DNA of 64,000 bases from Citrobacter freundii (GTDB lineage Bacteria > Bacteroidota > Bacteroidia > Chitinophagales > Chitinophagaceae). The stretch is from contig QFQQ01000004.1 of assembly GCA_003243445.1 (NCBI GenBank), positions 122,752 through 186,751 on the forward strand, written 5' to 3'. The position numbers and the translations under genes were made by a program. Positions 7,921-16,789 of the stretch are shown piece by piece (the first letter of the stretch is position 1; the number at the start of each line of letters is the position of its first letter). The notes beneath the pieces are model-generated. The model saw only the letters and a program-made list of their open reading frames with translations, did not search any database and was not told the DNA's origin.

Positions 7921-9444
7921 ATGAATAAGAAGATCCAATCAGCATTGATCTCCGTTTTCTACAAAGACGGCTTGGAATCCCTTGTAAAGCAACTGGCTGA
8001 AAATGGAGTAACGATCTACTCTACCGGCGGTACACAGCAGTTTATTGAAAAACTCGGCATTGCCGTGGTTCCGGTAGAAAATCTCACCACTTATCCATCC
8101 ATACTAGGCGGACGGGTCAAGACCCTTCACCCGTCTGTATTCGGCGGTATTCTTGGCAAAAGGGATGACGATACGCATGTTCAGGAAATGAAACAGTACA
8201 ATATTCCCGAGCTTGACCTGGTGATCGTTGACCTCTATCCGTTTGAAGAAACCGTTGCTTCGACCAATGAAGAAAAACTGATTATCGAAAAGATCGATAT
8301 CGGTGGACCATCCATGATCCGCGCTGCGGCAAAGAATTTCCGTGATGTAGCCGTGATCGCTGCAAAAAAAGATTATTCCGTACTGGAGGAATTACTCCGC
8401 GATCAAAACGGTGAGCTTTCGATCGAGCAGCGCAAAATGTTTGCAGCAAAGGCATTTGAAACCGTAGCACATTATGATGTAGCCATCGCGAAATATTTTA
8501 ACCCGGACAGTTCTTTGTATTTCCTCGAATCAATTCCATTCCCGAAGACGATGCGCTACGGTGAGAACCCCCACCAGACAGGTGTTTTCTATGGTGATCT
8601 TGACAAACTGTTCAGCCAGTTGAATGGTAAAGAACTTTCTTATAATAACCTCGTGGATGTTGATGCGGCCGTACAACTCATCAATGAATTTCCATTTGCA
8701 GGAGCAGGCACCACTTTCGCCATTATCAAACACACCAATGTTTGCGGCATCGCGCAACGCAGCAATATCAAAGAAAGCTGGGATGCTGCACTGGCCGGCG
8801 ACCCTGAAAGTGCATTTGGCGGTGTACTCGTTACCAACAGCGAAGTGAATAAAGCAACCGCTGAAGCGATCAATGAACTGTTCTTTGAAGTACTGATCGC
8901 TCCTTCCTTTGCGGAAGACGCACTCGCGATCCTTAAATCAAAAAAGAACCGCATCCTGCTGCAACTGAAAGCTCAACCGAAGAATAAAACACAATATAAG
9001 TCTGTATTGAATGGTGTATTGATACAGGGCGTTGACGAAGGTAATTTTGCAGACTGGAAAGAAGCCGGCGGCCGGGATACAACTGCCACCGAAAAAGACG
9101 ATCTGATCTTTGCAAATCTTGTGTGCAAACATCTTAAGTCAAATGCAATTGCGCTGGTAAAAAACAAGCAGCTGATCGGGAAAGGTTGCGGTCAGACAAG
9201 CCGTATCGATTCTCTGAGACAGGCACTTGAAAAAGCGAAGCAATTCAATTTTGACCTGAATGGTGCGGTAATGGCGAGTGACGCATTCTTTCCATTCAAT
9301 GATTGTGTAAAAATGGGACATGAAGCCGGCATCGCTTCATTTATCCAACCGGGCGGTTCTATCCGCGATAACGATTCCATCGAATACTGCAAAGCGAATA
9401 ACCTTGCCATGGTGATCACCGGCACAAGGCATTTCAAACATTAA
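7921..9444 (+). CDS. purH: Bifunctional AICAR formyltransferase / IMP cyclohydrolase
   Basis: This 507-residue enzyme catalyses the last two steps of purine synthesis, from AICAR and 10-formyl-THF through FAICAR to IMP. The N-terminal MGS-like IMP cyclohydrolase domain (1-190) shows ALISVFYKDG, STGGTQQFIEKLG, GGRVKTLHPSVFGGIL and DLYPFEET. The formyltransferase domain follows with MRYGENPHQ, a KHTNVCGIA motif and SDAFFPFNDCV near the C-terminus. Length and ends match the family. A good promoter lies upstream, and a hairpin immediately past the stop codon overlaps the next reading frame. Confidence 0.98.
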   Translation: MNKKIQSALISVFYKDGLESLVKQLAENGVTIYSTGGTQQFIEKLGIAVVPVENLTTYPSILGGRVKTLHPSVFGGILGKRDDDTHVQEMKQYNIPELDLVIVDLYPFEETVASTNEEKLIIEKIDIGGPSMIRAAAKNFRDVAVIAAKKDYSVLEELLRDQNGELSIEQRKMFAAKAFETVAHYDVAIAKYFNPDSSLYFLESIPFPKTMRYGENPHQTGVFYGDLDKLFSQLNGKELSYNNLVDVDAAVQLINEFPFAGAGTTFAIIKHTNVCGIAQRSNIKESWDAALAGDPESAFGGVLVTNSEVNKATAEAINELFFEVLIAPSFAEDALAILKSKKNRILLQLKAQPKNKTQYKSVLNGVLIQGVDEGNFADWKEAGGRDTTATEKDDLIFANLVCKHLKSNAIALVKNKQLIGKGCGQTSRIDSLRQALEKAKQFNFDLNGAVMASDAFFPFNDCVKMGHEAGIASFIQPGGSIRDNDSIEYCKANNLAMVITGTRHFKH

Positions 9445-10466
9445 TGCCCCGATTCGACATATACAAAACCTTATCACAAACCGGCAACTCCCTAAAGGAG
9501 TTGTCGGCTTTTAACCCGTTAACGATCCATCGGAAAGGCACAAAAGCAAAAGCGCTCTTCGCCTTATCGATGGTTTGTATTCTGTGGGGCACTACCTGGC
9601 TTGCCTCAAAGCAGGGGGTGAAGTACATGCCATCGCTGCAGATGGCGGGTATCCGTCAATCGATCGGAGGCTTGTGCTATGTGATCTTCTTTCTGTCTAA
9701 AGGAGCAAAGCTGCCCGACAGGAAAGAATGGATCAGCATTGTGATATTAAGCCTGCTCAATTTTGCATTGACCAACGGCCTCAGTACCTGGGGACTGCAA
9801 CATATTACGGCTGGTCTCGGATCGATCATTGGCGCGATATTTCCCCTGTGGCTTGTAGTGATCGGTCTTTTCACTTCAAGCGGTAAACTTCCTTCAAAAG
9901 CGATCATCGGACTACTGGTTGGATTTGCCGGAGTTTGCATTGTTTTCTTTGATCACCTGGAAGATTTTCTTGATCCGGATTTCCGCTTCGGTATTTTTAT
10001 TTCTCTTGCCGCTACATGGACCTGGGCTTTTGGTACACTTTATACAAAAAAGAAAGCGGCTTCCTTCAATCCATATTTCAGTTTAGGTCTGCAAATGGTG
10101 ATTTCGGGGTTTATCTTGCTGGTGTTTACCCAGGTTGCAAATACGCCGACCAATAAACTCGCTATTCCATTTGATGAAATTCCGTGGCAGTCATGGGCAT
10201 CGGTTGGTTACCTTGTGTTATTTGGATCGCTGCTTTCCTTTATCGCTTATATCTATGCGCTGAAAAACCTTCCTACTGAACAGGCTTCTATATACGCTTA
10301 TGTAAATCCGGTCGTAGCTGTTTTATTGGGATCGCTATTGTTCTCTGAAAAAGTAACGGTCTATATTGCTATTGGAGGCATCGTGGCCTTGACCGGCGTA
10401 TATATGGTGAACAGGGCCTTTAAAGCATTGCCGGCGGTGGAGCAACCGGAGGCGGAAGGGATTTGA
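9444..10466 (+). CDS. EamA/DMT-superfamily transporter
   Basis: A 340-residue protein with about ten transmembrane helices forming two EamA repeats (roughly 30-165 and 180-320). Motifs include ILWGTTWLASKQGVKYMPSLQMAGIRQ and QASIYAYVNPVVAVLLGSLLFSE. Members export or import small metabolites; the substrate cannot be inferred. The ATG at 9444 overlaps the purH TAA. However, a terminator-like hairpin (9481-9507) lies within the first 65 bases of this reading frame and homologues begin close to the first helix, so translation may start at a TTG near 9501 or the ATG at 9570. The gene converges on the deacetylase-like gene with only 33 bp between. Confidence 0.9.
   Translation: MPRFDIYKTLSQTGNSLKELSAFNPLTIHRKGTKAKALFALSMVCILWGTTWLASKQGVKYMPSLQMAGIRQSIGGLCYVIFFLSKGAKLPDRKEWISIVILSLLNFALTNGLSTWGLQHITAGLGSIIGAIFPLWLVVIGLFTSSGKLPSKAIIGLLVGFAGVCIVFFDHLEDFLDPDFRFGIFISLAATWTWAFGTLYTKKKAASFNPYFSLGLQMVISGFILLVFTQVANTPTNKLAIPFDEIPWQSWASVGYLVLFGSLLSFIAYIYALKNLPTEQASIYAYVNPVVAVLLGSLLFSEKVTVYIAIGGIVALTGVYMVNRAFKALPAVEQPEAEGI
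9481..9507 (+). terminator. Hairpin after purH, inside the annotated EamA 5' end
   Basis: CCGGCAACTCC (9481-9491) pairs with GGAGTTGTCGG (9497-9507), with one G-T pair, over a 5-base loop, and is followed by CTTTTAA. It begins 37 bp after the purH stop. It is either a weak terminator or an attenuator that limits read-through into the transporter gene. Confidence 0.6.
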
Positions 10467-10499
10467 AATGCCTGATCTGCTGCAGATTTACTCAAATCG

Positions 10500-11795
10500 T
10501 CATAAAGATTTAATAAACTCCTCGTACACCTCTCTCCATCCTTCATAAAGCTTATCAGTCCCGAGGAATGAATTATGCCAGATCATGATAAACGTTCCAT
10601 TCACTTCTTTTACCACCCGGTAATAATGCCTCATATCCTTCAAGGCCTGCTCTGGCGAATCCTTTTGTTCATAAAATGAATTCGCTTCCATAAAACAAAA
10701 CGGAAATAACATCAGTTGTGTAGCCGTTTCATTCTTCAGATCATACCAGTAAAAAGGCGAAGCGACAGACGCCCTGAAGCCATTAATGCTTCCGTATCCC
10801 ATGGAAAAATCAAAACCAATTTTATGTGCGATCAGTTTTCTGAAAGTATCGGGCAAAGTAAATCTTATATAATGCTGACGCGAAGCAACGACCGGATTGC
10901 CTGTAATATCTGCCAGCCGCGTGATCTCTTTTTGCAGTAAACTTTCATCATCACCACTTTGCCATGACGGGTGAATACCCGTCGGATAATGGATCAGATG
11001 ATCTTCTATCAGCTTTTTCATTGCGGGATCAGCAGGCGAAATATTTTTATCATATTTTCCTCTTTTATCTGCAAGCAGGAAAAAATAATACGGTTTCAAT
11101 TTATACCGTTCATGCAACTGATTCATCCATCCATATGCATCAAACGGATCTTTTGCTTTTCCCCTTAATACAGCCATCCGCTCACTTATAGCACTGAACC
11201 GGCCTTTTATCAGCAGACGGCCGAAACCACCCAACTGCCGCCACCAGCCTTTATGCTTATAAGACCATGCGATATCAATATCATAAGTTGGAAGAAATAA
11301 AAACGCAGGCGTTTTAACCGCAATTGAAGGAAAACGCTCCTTCAGTTTATTGCTGAAATCAGCGATCCAGTAATTGATCAACGGAATGTCCAAAAACTTT
11401 TCCCGGTATGCCAGCGAGTTTTGATATGCATACCTTCCATATTCATCTTTTTCATGCGGCAGGTATTCTTCATACCGGCTTAATAAAAAAAATGAAGCTG
11501 CGAAAATATCAAAAGGCAGATCACCCGTTGTTTTAAAAAAGAATGTCAAGCCATCCTGTTCAAAACAACCTGTATCCTGCCCGGAGATCTCTTGCTGAAA
11601 TAATAAAGGGTTGGGAGATAAAAAAAATTCCTGCGTATTGATCTTATCCTGGGAATAATTAATACATGCACCTGTGTGACCGGCGAAAACCTGTTTATCA
11701 GTTGTAAGCTGAAAACCATCCTGCAATATTTCTTTTCCGATAAAATCGAAAATATACTGCAGTCTTGGTGTTATTTGCGATGTATAAACAAGCAC
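10500..11795 (-). CDS. Polysaccharide deacetylase-like protein
   Basis: I read about 431 residues from a GTG at 11795 (LVYTSQITPRLQYIFDFIGKEIL). The open frame continues upstream to 11888, but that part only translates a 9-bp repeat into MELLKPMKPLEPLELLEPLK and is probably not protein. Homologues I remember begin directly with a 'L-I-Y-T-x-x-I-T-P-R-L-Q-Y' phrase. A TTG at 11801 is an alternative. The fold is suggested by FLPTYDIDIAWSYKHKG (about 225-240 in the long frame), YPTGIHPSWQS and QHYIRFTLPDTFRKL, which fit a NodB-like deacetylase with a Bacteroidota-specific N-terminal region. The substrate is unknown. Confidence 0.8.
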   Translation of the reverse strand: MLVYTSQITPRLQYIFDFIGKEILQDGFQLTTDKQVFAGHTGACINYSQDKINTQEFFLSPNPLLFQQEISGQDTGCFEQDGLTFFFKTTGDLPFDIFAASFFLLSRYEEYLPHEKDEYGRYAYQNSLAYREKFLDIPLINYWIADFSNKLKERFPSIAVKTPAFLFLPTYDIDIAWSYKHKGWWRQLGGFGRLLIKGRFSAISERMAVLRGKAKDPFDAYGWMNQLHERYKLKPYYFFLLADKRGKYDKNISPADPAMKKLIEDHLIHYPTGIHPSWQSGDDESLLQKEITRLADITGNPVVASRQHYIRFTLPDTFRKLIAHKIGFDFSMGYGSINGFRASVASPFYWYDLKNETATQLMLFPFCFMEANSFYEQKDSPEQALKDMRHYYRVVKEVNGTFIMIWHNSFLGTDKLYEGWREVYEEFIKSL

Positions 11796-11822
11796 GGCCA
11801 ACGAGAGAGTTTTAGTGAGGTT

Positions 11823-11957
11823 TAGGTGTTTCAGAGGTTCCAGAAGTTCCAGAGGTTCCAAAGGTTTCATAGGTTTCAAAAGTTCCAAAGGCTTGATAAA
11901 TTACAGCACATCACGAAACCTGTGAAACCTCTGGAACCTCTGAAACTTCTGGAACCT
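11823..11957. repeat. Long inverted repeat B, 9-bp words
   Basis: The left arm (11823-11886) is a run of six to seven 9-bp words of the type TTCCAGAGG, with variants TTCCAGAAG, TTCCAAAGG, TTTCATAGG and TTTCAAAAG. The right arm (about 11915-11957) carries five complementary words. The left arm has more copies than the right. It lies between two co-directional minus-strand genes and supplies an artificial N-terminal extension to the deacetylase frame. Confidence 0.85.
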
Positions 11958-11966
11958 AATAACAGT

Positions 11967-13358
11967 CTATTTTTTCTTCTTCTCAGCAGGATACTTTGCC
12001 CGCCACTGTTCATTAAATGATTTGCCGGGAAATTCAATTTTACCATGGTGTTTTGTCCAGGCTTTTCCTACCTTGTTCACAAACCAGCCTTTCATATTTC
12101 CACTGGCCATATTCATCCAGCTTCTCCGGAGCATGGCCTGCTTCCACATTTTCCAGACCATCTTTTCAGAAAGATCCGTTTCACCATCGTGCACAGCTTC
12201 ATGTCTGTTCTCCAGTAATAACTCATGCAGATTGATCTTCACAGCGCAAACTTCTGTACAGTTTCCGCAAAGAGATGAAGCATAGCTGAGATGCTTCCAT
12301 TCGCCCATGTCCTTGAGGTTCGGTGTGATCACAGAGCCGATTGGTCCGCTGTAAGTGGTACCGTATGTATGACCGCCAATATTTTTATATACCGGGCAGG
12401 CATTAAGGCAGGCGCCGCAACGGATGCAATACAAACTCTCGCGTTGTTTTTCATTCGCAAGAATATTGGTGCGGCCATTGTCAAGCAATATCACATACAT
12501 TTCCTCCGGACCATCCGTTTCATTGGCCTGTCTTGGCCCTGCAATAATTGTGTTGTATGAGGTAATGCGCTGACCTGTTCCAAATGTTGCGAGCAGCGGC
12601 CAGAACAGTGCAAGATCCGTCATCGACGGAATTACTTTTTCAATCCCTACGATCACAATATGTGTCTTTGGCATGGAGCAACTCAACCGGCCATTGCCTT
12701 CGTTTTCTGTCACTGCCACAGCGCCGATATCAGCTATAATAAAGTTTGCGCCCGTTACGCCTATTTCTGCTTCCTGGTATTTTTTCCGGAGGATATCACG
12801 CGCTACAAGCGTTAACTGTTCCGGGGTAAGTGAAGGATCCGTTCCAAGTTTTTCCGCAAAAAGCTTCGCGATATCTTCTTTGCTTTTGTGCATTGCGGGA
12901 GTAACGATATGGTATGGCGGCTCCCCATCCAACTGTTGAATATATTCGCCCAGATCGGTTTCTATACTTTGGATCCCTTTCTTTTCCAGGTAGTGATTGA
13001 GATGGATCTCTTCTGTGACCATGCTCTTGCTCTTCACCAGTGTTTTGCAATTCTTCTCTTCGCAGATCTTTCCGATCTCTTGAAGTGCCTGATCGGCATT
13101 CTCCGCCCAGATCACTTTTGCGCCCCTGCTGGTGATGATGGATTCGAAATTCTCGAGTTGCTGATCCAGCGTTTCAATGGCACGCCATTTCAGATTCTTT
13201 GCACGTTCGCGGGCAAGATTCAGTTCTGCAAATTGTGTTTTTCCCTGCGGAACAACTGCGTTGTATTTACCAATATTGAAATTGATCGTTTTCCGGTGAC
13301 GGAGGTCAGCGGCTTTATCGGCACTTTTCTTATGAAAACCGGAAACTGTTTCTTTCAC
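11967..13358 (-). CDS. LutB-like iron-sulfur protein
   Basis: A 463-residue protein of the LutB/YkgF family, the ferredoxin-domain subunit of the L-lactate oxidising LutABC complex. The N-terminal LUD domain (about 60-290) contains KSKSMVTEEIHLN and TGANFIIADIGAVAVTENEGN. It is followed by two 4Fe-4S clusters: CIRCGACLNACPVY (about 308-321) and CGNCTEVCAVKI (about 360-371). The C-terminus is basic. No lutA or lutC gene is adjacent in this window, so its partners must be elsewhere or it works alone. The start overlaps the end of the DUF3109 gene by 4 bp (ATGA), so the two are translated as one unit. Confidence 0.9.
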   Translation of the reverse strand: MKETVSGFHKKSADKAADLRHRKTINFNIGKYNAVVPQGKTQFAELNLARERAKNLKWRAIETLDQQLENFESIITSRGAKVIWAENADQALQEIGKICEEKNCKTLVKSKSMVTEEIHLNHYLEKKGIQSIETDLGEYIQQLDGEPPYHIVTPAMHKSKEDIAKLFAEKLGTDPSLTPEQLTLVARDILRKKYQEAEIGVTGANFIIADIGAVAVTENEGNGRLSCSMPKTHIVIVGIEKVIPSMTDLALFWPLLATFGTGQRITSYNTIIAGPRQANETDGPEEMYVILLDNGRTNILANEKQRESLYCIRCGACLNACPVYKNIGGHTYGTTYSGPIGSVITPNLKDMGEWKHLSYASSLCGNCTEVCAVKINLHELLLENRHEAVHDGETDLSEKMVWKMWKQAMLRRSWMNMASGNMKGWFVNKVGKAWTKHHGKIEFPGKSFNEQWRAKYPAEKKKK

Positions 13359-13960
13359 CTTTTGTCATTTTCTTTTGCTTCAAAATAACTGGTGGCAATG
13401 GCATCGAGAGCCTCATAGAACTCTTCGCCATATTTCCTGATCAGGGGTTCTTTCAGGAATTTGTAAACCGGGACTTTCAGTTCTTCTCCAAGTTTACAGG
13501 CGGGCTTGCACATCACTTCCCTTGGTTCATAGTTCACGCGATCGTAGTCGCCGTGTTTGCCGGGTTTGGTGATGATCGGGTAGAGATGACAGCTGATCGG
13601 TTTTTTCCACGAGATCAGGCCGTCATAATATGCCTGTTCGAAAGCGCATTTGATGAGGCCATTTGGCTCGCGGTAAGCATATACACAGATCTCCTTGTCG
13701 CTTGGAAGGGTTGGTGTGACCCAGCCAAATTCTTCGTTGTATTCGTAAAGTCCTTTCTTTTCAATTTCAGCGATAGCGTCAGCAGGCAGATAAGGTTTTA
13801 CCTTTTCGTAATACTGTTTGATCATTGCCAGCTCTTCTTTGGCCAATGGCGCTCCAGCATCGCCGTCTTCGCAGCAGCCGCCCTTACATTTACCCAGGTC
13901 GCAGACAAACTGTTTCTCCACTACCTCATCACTGACCAGTATGTTGTCTATAACTATCAT
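13355..13960 (-). CDS. DUF3109-family cysteine-rich protein
   Basis: A 201-residue soluble protein. It begins MIVIDNILVSDEVVEKQFVC, followed by a tight cysteine cluster (Cys 20, 25, 29, 30: CDLGKCKGGCC). Further cysteines lie in EICVYA, IKCAFE, PISCHLYPI and VMCKPAC. The pattern is that of the DUF3109 family, widespread in Bacteroidota and of unknown function. The many conserved cysteines suggest that it binds metal or an iron-sulfur cluster. It is co-translated with the downstream LutB-like gene (4-bp overlap), so a link to that protein's cluster assembly or redox chemistry is a reasonable inference. Confidence 0.85.
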   Translation of the reverse strand: MIVIDNILVSDEVVEKQFVCDLGKCKGGCCEDGDAGAPLAKEELAMIKQYYEKVKPYLPADAIAEIEKKGLYEYNEEFGWVTPTLPSDKEICVYAYREPNGLIKCAFEQAYYDGLISWKKPISCHLYPIITKPGKHGDYDRVNYEPREVMCKPACKLGEELKVPVYKFLKEPLIRKYGEEFYEALDAIATSYFEAKENDKR

Positions 13961-14017
13961 GACGCAAAGGTACAGTTTGGCGGGGCAATGTCGTTAAGAA
14001 CGGAAAATTTTAGCCGG

Positions 14018-14171
14018 GTGATCGATGTTGGATGTTGGATGGTCGATGGTCGGTTTTCGCCACCAGAAACAGGTTGATAAACAATACTTCCTGCAAAAGT
14101 CAGAAGATTTCAGCCAGGCATGCCGTTTCAAATGGCGGAGCCCGGCCATCGACCATCCAACATCCACCATC
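14018..14171. repeat. Long inverted repeat C, 7-bp words
   Basis: The left arm (14018-14053) reads as 7-bp words GATCGAT, GTTGGAT, GTTGGAT, GGTCGAT. The right arm (14142-14171) is its complement (ATCGACC, ATCCAAC, ATCCACC, ATC). The loop is about 88 bp. It ends 7 bp before the stop of the TPR gene and lies between co-directional genes. Confidence 0.85.
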
Positions 14172-14177
14172 TATACT

Positions 14178-15962
14178 CTATACTGGATCTTTCCTCCTCA
14201 GGATCTTCTGCACGATCGTCCGCCCGGAAGAAGTCAGCCTGTTATGCGAGGTCAGGTAATGGATCACCTTGTGTTCCAGCCAGTGATGGAATGGCAGCAA
14301 CAAGGCCGCCAGTGCGATCATGAACATCAGGTCCTTCCAGGGTTCGCCCTCTGTGAAAGAAGCGATATTTTTCTTGAATATGAGGAAGATGAATTCGAAG
14401 AACATCAGGAATGTGAAGAACCCGATCATTTTAATAGTGGAGGCGGATACTTTGAACATGCCCATCATTACCAGTACAACCAGCAAGCTTGCAATACCGA
14501 TGGTGATTGCGAGATACTGGATATTGTAACGCTTTCTTTTTGCTTCCAGCTTTTCTTTTTCCAATTGTGCCTCCCGCTGCTGCTCTTCCGCAATCTCCAC
14601 CTGGCTGATCTCTTTTTCCTTATTGATCGCTTCTAAACTGTCCTTGTATTTATAATAAATGCTATTGTAAATACTCGCCTGCTGATAATTTCCCTTTCTT
14701 GAATATAAGGAATCCAGATGCAGTACTGCCCGCTGTGAAAACTCCAGCTGACCGACCTTATCTGCAATTTCTTTTGCCTTCTGGAACAGTTCGATGGCTT
14801 TATCCAGTTGATTGACTTTTGAATAATAGGAGCCAAATTGAGAATAGAAATTCGCCTTTGAAAACTCGCTGGCACTCTTCTCATAATAAGGTGCAGCTTT
14901 TTCAAAATAGATCTTAGCCGAATCATATTGCTGAAGCTGGGTATAAATATACCCGTAACCTTTGTCAATTTCTCCGCCGAAACCGAATTTGGTGAGATAT
15001 TCTTTTAAAGAGGTTCCTTCCGGGGAGTTGAAATATTCCAGGGCTTTTCTTGGCTCATTCATCCGCAGGTATTCATTCAGCAGGCTTGAATACCCGGGCA
15101 CTTTTAATGTGGAAAATTTCAGCGAATCGGCCAGTTGCACCGATCTTCTGAAATATTTGATCGCCATATCATGACTGTTTTTTTGCGCATACAGATTTCC
15201 GATATAGTTCTGATCCATCGCATTGAGATACGGCGTATTTTTTTCTTTCATCGATGAAAGCAATTTGTTTGCTTTCGCGTAATAATCGATCGCCTGGTCA
15301 AAGTCGCCGATGCTGCTATAGAACGCTGAAAGATTGATCATGCAGCTTCTTTCCAGGATCGGGATCTTCAATTGCTGGGCGATACGGGCGGCGATGAAAT
15401 AATTACGCAGAGCGATGATCTTTTCATTTCTTGCGATATATACATCGCCATAAATATTATAAGCCTCCGCTTTCAGGGAGTCGTTCGTTAGTGCCGATAC
15501 GAGGGAAAATGCCTGGTTTGCAAGGTTCAAGGCCTTATCATTATCCGGTACGGCAAGGTTGATATGACTCAGTCTTAATAAAACACCGGCCGTTTGTTCA
15601 TCCAGTTTATTCTGCCGCGCGATGGCCAGCGCCTGTTCATAAAATCCAATTGATCGTTTGACATATTCCTTATTTCCCGGTTGATAGGAACATCTTACGC
15701 CATTCGACGTATACGCTTTGATCATATATTTCCGGTCGCGGGATTCTTCTGCCAGATCGATCATTTGCTGGCCATAATCATCGGCCTGCTTCAGATCGAC
15801 GTTCATCAATGTGCGGGAAAGAAAATCAAGCCAGTAGAGCTTATCCTCGATTGTCTGGGCTTTTGCCAGTTCTCTCTTCATCGAATCAACAGCGGCGGCC
15901 TGCTGTGTATGTGCGGAAGTGAAGATCAGCAGGAAAATCAGTGGTAACACCAGGTATTTCAT
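14178..15962 (-). CDS. TPR-repeat protein with a C-terminal membrane domain
   Basis: A 594-residue protein. A signal peptide (1-19, ending SAHTQ) is followed by about nine tetratricopeptide repeats in the periplasm, such as AEAYNIYGDVYIARNEKIIALRN-type units and ANFYSQFGSYYSKVNQ. A charged coiled coil comes next (about 440-475, KEKEISQVEIAEEQQREAQLEKEK-like), then three hydrophobic helices (about 480-575). The architecture resembles the sensor part of Bacteroidota TPR histidine kinases, but the protein stops after the membrane segments with no kinase or output domain. It may transmit through a partner. The function is unknown. Confidence 0.85.
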   Translation of the reverse strand: MKYLVLPLIFLLIFTSAHTQQAAAVDSMKRELAKAQTIEDKLYWLDFLSRTLMNVDLKQADDYGQQMIDLAEESRDRKYMIKAYTSNGVRCSYQPGNKEYVKRSIGFYEQALAIARQNKLDEQTAGVLLRLSHINLAVPDNDKALNLANQAFSLVSALTNDSLKAEAYNIYGDVYIARNEKIIALRNYFIAARIAQQLKIPILERSCMINLSAFYSSIGDFDQAIDYYAKANKLLSSMKEKNTPYLNAMDQNYIGNLYAQKNSHDMAIKYFRRSVQLADSLKFSTLKVPGYSSLLNEYLRMNEPRKALEYFNSPEGTSLKEYLTKFGFGGEIDKGYGYIYTQLQQYDSAKIYFEKAAPYYEKSASEFSKANFYSQFGSYYSKVNQLDKAIELFQKAKEIADKVGQLEFSQRAVLHLDSLYSRKGNYQQASIYNSIYYKYKDSLEAINKEKEISQVEIAEEQQREAQLEKEKLEAKRKRYNIQYLAITIGIASLLVVLVMMGMFKVSASTIKMIGFFTFLMFFEFIFLIFKKNIASFTEGEPWKDLMFMIALAALLLPFHHWLEHKVIHYLTSHNRLTSSGRTIVQKILRRKDPV

Positions 15963-16048
15963 ATCACGTATGGTTGCCCGGTCAAGATAGGATGAAATTG
16001 TGAAATGGGGAGCGGGGTGGTGGGAGAAAGTTTGTCACAGGAGGAAAC

Positions 16049-16172
16049 CGATGATCGATGTTGGATGGTCGATGTTCGAATTCATCAGGTAAATACTTAA
16101 TATAAAAGATGTTTCCAGCGACGACTTCTTTCGATATTATCTTTTCGAATAGAATTCGAACATCGATCATCG
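16049..16172. repeat. Long inverted repeat D, 7-bp words, arms differ by two words
   Basis: The left arm (16049-16083, 35 bp) is made of GATGATC, GATGTTG, GATGGTC and GATGTTC words ending in GAATTC. The right arm (16152-16172, 21 bp) matches its complement perfectly except that exactly 14 bp, two 7-bp words, are missing. It lies between the co-directional gldD and TPR genes. Confidence 0.85.
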
Positions 16173-16180
16173 CTTATCTC

Positions 16181-16774
16181 CTAACGCCAGCGCAGCGTAT
16201 TAATCAAATGCTTCAAATCCTTCTTCAGGAAATCATTTACAATACCAAGAGAATCTGCGTTCGGTGCGGCATCGAAGTAAAGTGCGCCGCGGAGAAAATG
16301 TTTGGTGCTGTCGGTCACGAAGAATTGATTGGCTGTAGCGGTATTGCCTTTCAGATCGAAATAGATGCCTTCCACACCGGTAGGTGTGCTGATAGCACTA
16401 TCGTAGATGCCTGTAGCTACGTCGGTGTGTTGTTTATAGGCCATTTTGAAACCATCGTTCACCAGTGAATCAAAATTCTTTGGCGTTACATCTTTATAGC
16501 TGATATAGATCCGTCCATTGAATCGGGGAATATCGATATTGATCCACCAATCGCCGGCTGTCGTGTCAAAGAACGTGGAGTCTTTGATCACATTGGCGTA
16601 TACGGGATATTCGAATGTGTAGGGATAACCGGCCTTGTCGAATAACTGGTATTTTTTTTCAGGAAAACTGATATTGAAATAGCCTTTCTTTTTGTATGTA
16701 TAAGGACTGTTGCACGATAATAAAAACGCTGAGCAAACTGCGGCCCACAGGAAAAGGAGGAAGTAATTACGCAT
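16181..16774 (-). CDS. gldD: Gliding-motility lipoprotein GldD
   Basis: A 197-residue lipoprotein with lipobox LLSC (Cys 21) after a typical signal peptide. The body matches GldD: YTYKKKGYFNISFPEKKYQLFD, then DKAGYPYTFEYPVYA and TAGDWWINIDIPRFNGRIYISYK. GldD is needed for gliding and for type IX secretion in Flavobacterium, and is also present in non-gliding relatives. It sits 15 bp downstream of gldE on the same strand, the standard Bacteroidota order, and forms an operon with gldE and probably ssb. Confidence 0.93.
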   Translation of the reverse strand: MRNYFLLFLWAAVCSAFLLSCNSPYTYKKKGYFNISFPEKKYQLFDKAGYPYTFEYPVYANVIKDSTFFDTTAGDWWINIDIPRFNGRIYISYKDVTPKNFDSLVNDGFKMAYKQHTDVATGIYDSAISTPTGVEGIYFDLKGNTATANQFFVTDSTKHFLRGALYFDAAPNADSLGIVNDFLKKDLKHLINTLRWR

Positions 16775-16789
16775 TAATATGGTGCTTTA

